Below are positions 4,131-5,389 of a stretch of DNA of 5,389 nt, piece by piece. Source of the DNA: Candidatus Woesearchaeota archaeon. Its GTDB lineage: Archaea > Nanoarchaeota > Nanoarchaeia > Woesearchaeales > UBA11576. Under the pieces are notes generated by a model. The model did not search any database. It saw nothing but the letters and a program-made list of their open reading frames with translations, and was not told the DNA's origin. A program made the position numbers and the translations under genes. The stretch spans positions 1,033 to 6,421 of the forward strand of contig DUGW01000037.1 in assembly GCA_013331125.1 (NCBI GenBank). Reading direction: 5' to 3'. Numbering within the stretch: the first letter of the stretch is position 1; each line of letters starts with the position of its first letter.

Positions 4131-5389
4131 ATGGGACCTGAAAAAGACATACCTGGACAGGAGGACCCGCTTGATCCTCTAAGACACAACAAGCCTGCAG
4201 CTGACAGGCCTTTCTCAATGAAGACCCCTGTGATGATCGGGATATTGTTCTTCCTGATCGTGGTCCTACCTATCATTTCTGGGCTTTACCTTGATTTCTT
4301 ATGGTTCGAGAATCTTGGCTACGAGCAGGTCTTCACCAAGATAATCTCTACCCAGGTGTGGATCGTCCTTCTGGTGACTGTCATTTTCTTCATCATCCAA
4401 CTGATCAACTTGCTTATCGCTGATAAGGATTCTCCTGTCAAGCGCAAGCACATCCCTAAGAGGATCATACCTATGAAGCTGAAGCTTACGGTCCTGGCTA
4501 TCATCTCTCTCATCATCGGTTTCGGCTACAAGGGTTCTTGGCAGAACATACTTCTTTACCTCAATCAGGTGCCGTTCGGAAGTCTTGATCCTGTCTTCGG
4601 CAAGGACATCTCGTTTTATGTATTCACGCTGCCTTTCTTCAACCTTGTGCTGAAGTTCTTCATGGTGGCTGTCGTCATCACCTTCATCATCTCAGGCCTG
4701 ACTTATTTCTTCAATGGTCAGCTGTCCTGGCTTAATGTCTCCGGGGACCCTAAACTTGTCGAGTCCCGGCAGGTCAGCCTTAACCTGAAGGCATCCAGGA
4801 AGTCGAAGTTCCATCTTTCGTTCCTTGGTTCTCTTTTCTTTGTGCTTCTGGCAGTGAGCTATTACCTGAAGCGCTACGCAGTCCTTTATTCGACGAGGGG
4901 CATAATCACAGGTGCGGGGTATACTGATGTCAATGTGACTCTTCCTATACTCACATTCCTCATCATCTTCTCGGTAGTCATCGCTGTCGAGCTTTTCATC
5001 TGGCCTAGCATACTGAAGAGAAAGAACATAATCCCTCTCAGCATAGCGGCGTTCCTTATCGTCTCTTTCGTAGCCCTCTCGGTAGTGCCTGGCCTTGTCC
5101 AGTATTTCAAGGTCCTTCCTAACGAGCTTAAGCTTGAGCGTCCTTTCATCGAGAACAACATCGAGTTCTCCAGGCTCGCTTATGGGCTTGACGGCATCGA
5201 GGAGGTCGACTATGATGCTTCTCCGGGTTTCTCCCCTGAAGTCATGGAGTCCAACAAGGCGACCTTTGATAATATCCGTCTCTGGGACCATCGTCCTCTC
5301 AAGCAGACCTATAACCAGCTCCAGGAGATCAGGCTCTATTATGATTTCAATGATGTCGATATTGACCGCTATGTCATCGATGGTAAGTA
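4131..5389 (+). CDS. UPF0182 family membrane protein (partial, runs off right edge)
   Basis: The frame is open from ATG 4131 to the window end (419 residues seen), so the C-terminal half is missing; family members are commonly 900 residues or more. After a hydrophilic, Pro/Asp-rich N-terminal tail (1-30) there are about seven membrane segments, near 34-54, 76-97, 116-133, 170-193, 229-246, 271-291 and 302-322, then the start of a large domain predicted to lie outside the membrane. Family hallmarks are LWFENLGY (57-64), DPVFGKDISFYVFTLPFF (153-170), NNIEFSRLAYGLD (342-354) and the conserved block at 381-414 with LWDHRPL and YYDFNDVDIDRY. The biochemical function of UPF0182 is not established. 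The start fits a leaderless promoter, and the gene is divergent from the lipoprotein gene. Minus-strand frames across it (4516-4319, 5291-4692, 5161-4886) are shadows. Confidence 0.93.
   Translation, partial: MGPEKDIPGQEDPLDPLRHNKPAADRPFSMKTPVMIGILFFLIVVLPIISGLYLDFLWFENLGYEQVFTKIISTQVWIVLLVTVIFFIIQLINLLIADKDSPVKRKHIPKRIIPMKLKLTVLAIISLIIGFGYKGSWQNILLYLNQVPFGSLDPVFGKDISFYVFTLPFFNLVLKFFMVAVVITFIISGLTYFFNGQLSWLNVSGDPKLVESRQVSLNLKASRKSKFHLSFLGSLFFVLLAVSYYLKRYAVLYSTRGIITGAGYTDVNVTLPILTFLIIFSVVIAVELFIWPSILKRKNIIPLSIAAFLIVSFVALSVVPGLVQYFKVLPNELKLERPFIENNIEFSRLAYGLDGIEEVDYDASPGFSPEVMESNKATFDNIRLWDHRPLKQTYNQLQEIRLYYDFNDVDIDRYVIDGK

Noticed and set aside
4692..5291. 199-codon minus-strand frame
   Set aside because: It is a shadow within the UPF0182 gene, whose plus-strand frame is continuous and carries the family motifs.

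Overview
The window looks archaeal. It carries a CDP-archaeol synthase (an ether-lipid gene). Three genes have a TATA-like box about 26-28 bases before an ATG with no room for a leader, which is the archaeal leaderless arrangement, and two others have a GAGGT/AGGGTGAT-type ribosome binding site. The Cys-rich lipoprotein and the small four-helix membrane protein resemble genes I associate with DPANN archaea (Woesearchaeota/Pacearchaeota-like), but that placement is an impression, not something proven here. No mobile elements, CRISPR arrays, rRNA or recognisable tRNA were seen.

Layout. Bases 1-114 (+) are the tail of an endonuclease IV-like TIM-barrel protein. Bases 128-703 (+) are a CDP-alcohol phosphatidyltransferase whose frame is open except for one in-frame TAG at 518-520. 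Bases 704-888 hold no convincing gene but contain a 94-base segment closed by a perfect 9-bp stem, then the promoter of carS (889-1425, +). A leadered small membrane protein follows (1562-1921, +), ending in a T-rich terminator. On the minus strand come a Cys-rich lipoprotein (3975-3196) and then a two-gene unit made of a membrane-anchored DUF192 protein (3129-2629) and endonuclease III (2626-1967), which converges on the small membrane protein. A divergent promoter region (3976-4130) separates the lipoprotein from a UPF0182 membrane protein that starts at 4131 and runs off the right edge.

How the genes fit together. CarS makes the CDP-activated archaeal lipid and the neighbouring CDP-alcohol phosphatidyltransferase is the enzyme class that puts a polar head group on it, so the left part is a membrane-lipid neighbourhood. 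Two base-excision-repair genes (an endonuclease IV-like protein and endonuclease III) lie in the same window without obvious linkage to each other. Most other products are membrane or cell-surface proteins. The most noteworthy feature is the TAG inside the phosphatidyltransferase: homology-like sequence, including the GKxTT motif, continues directly after it to a TGA at 701-703, and none of the seven terminal stops seen in the window is TAG. A recoded amber codon (for example pyrrolysine or a suppressor tRNA), a recent nonsense mutation and a base-calling error are all compatible with this.
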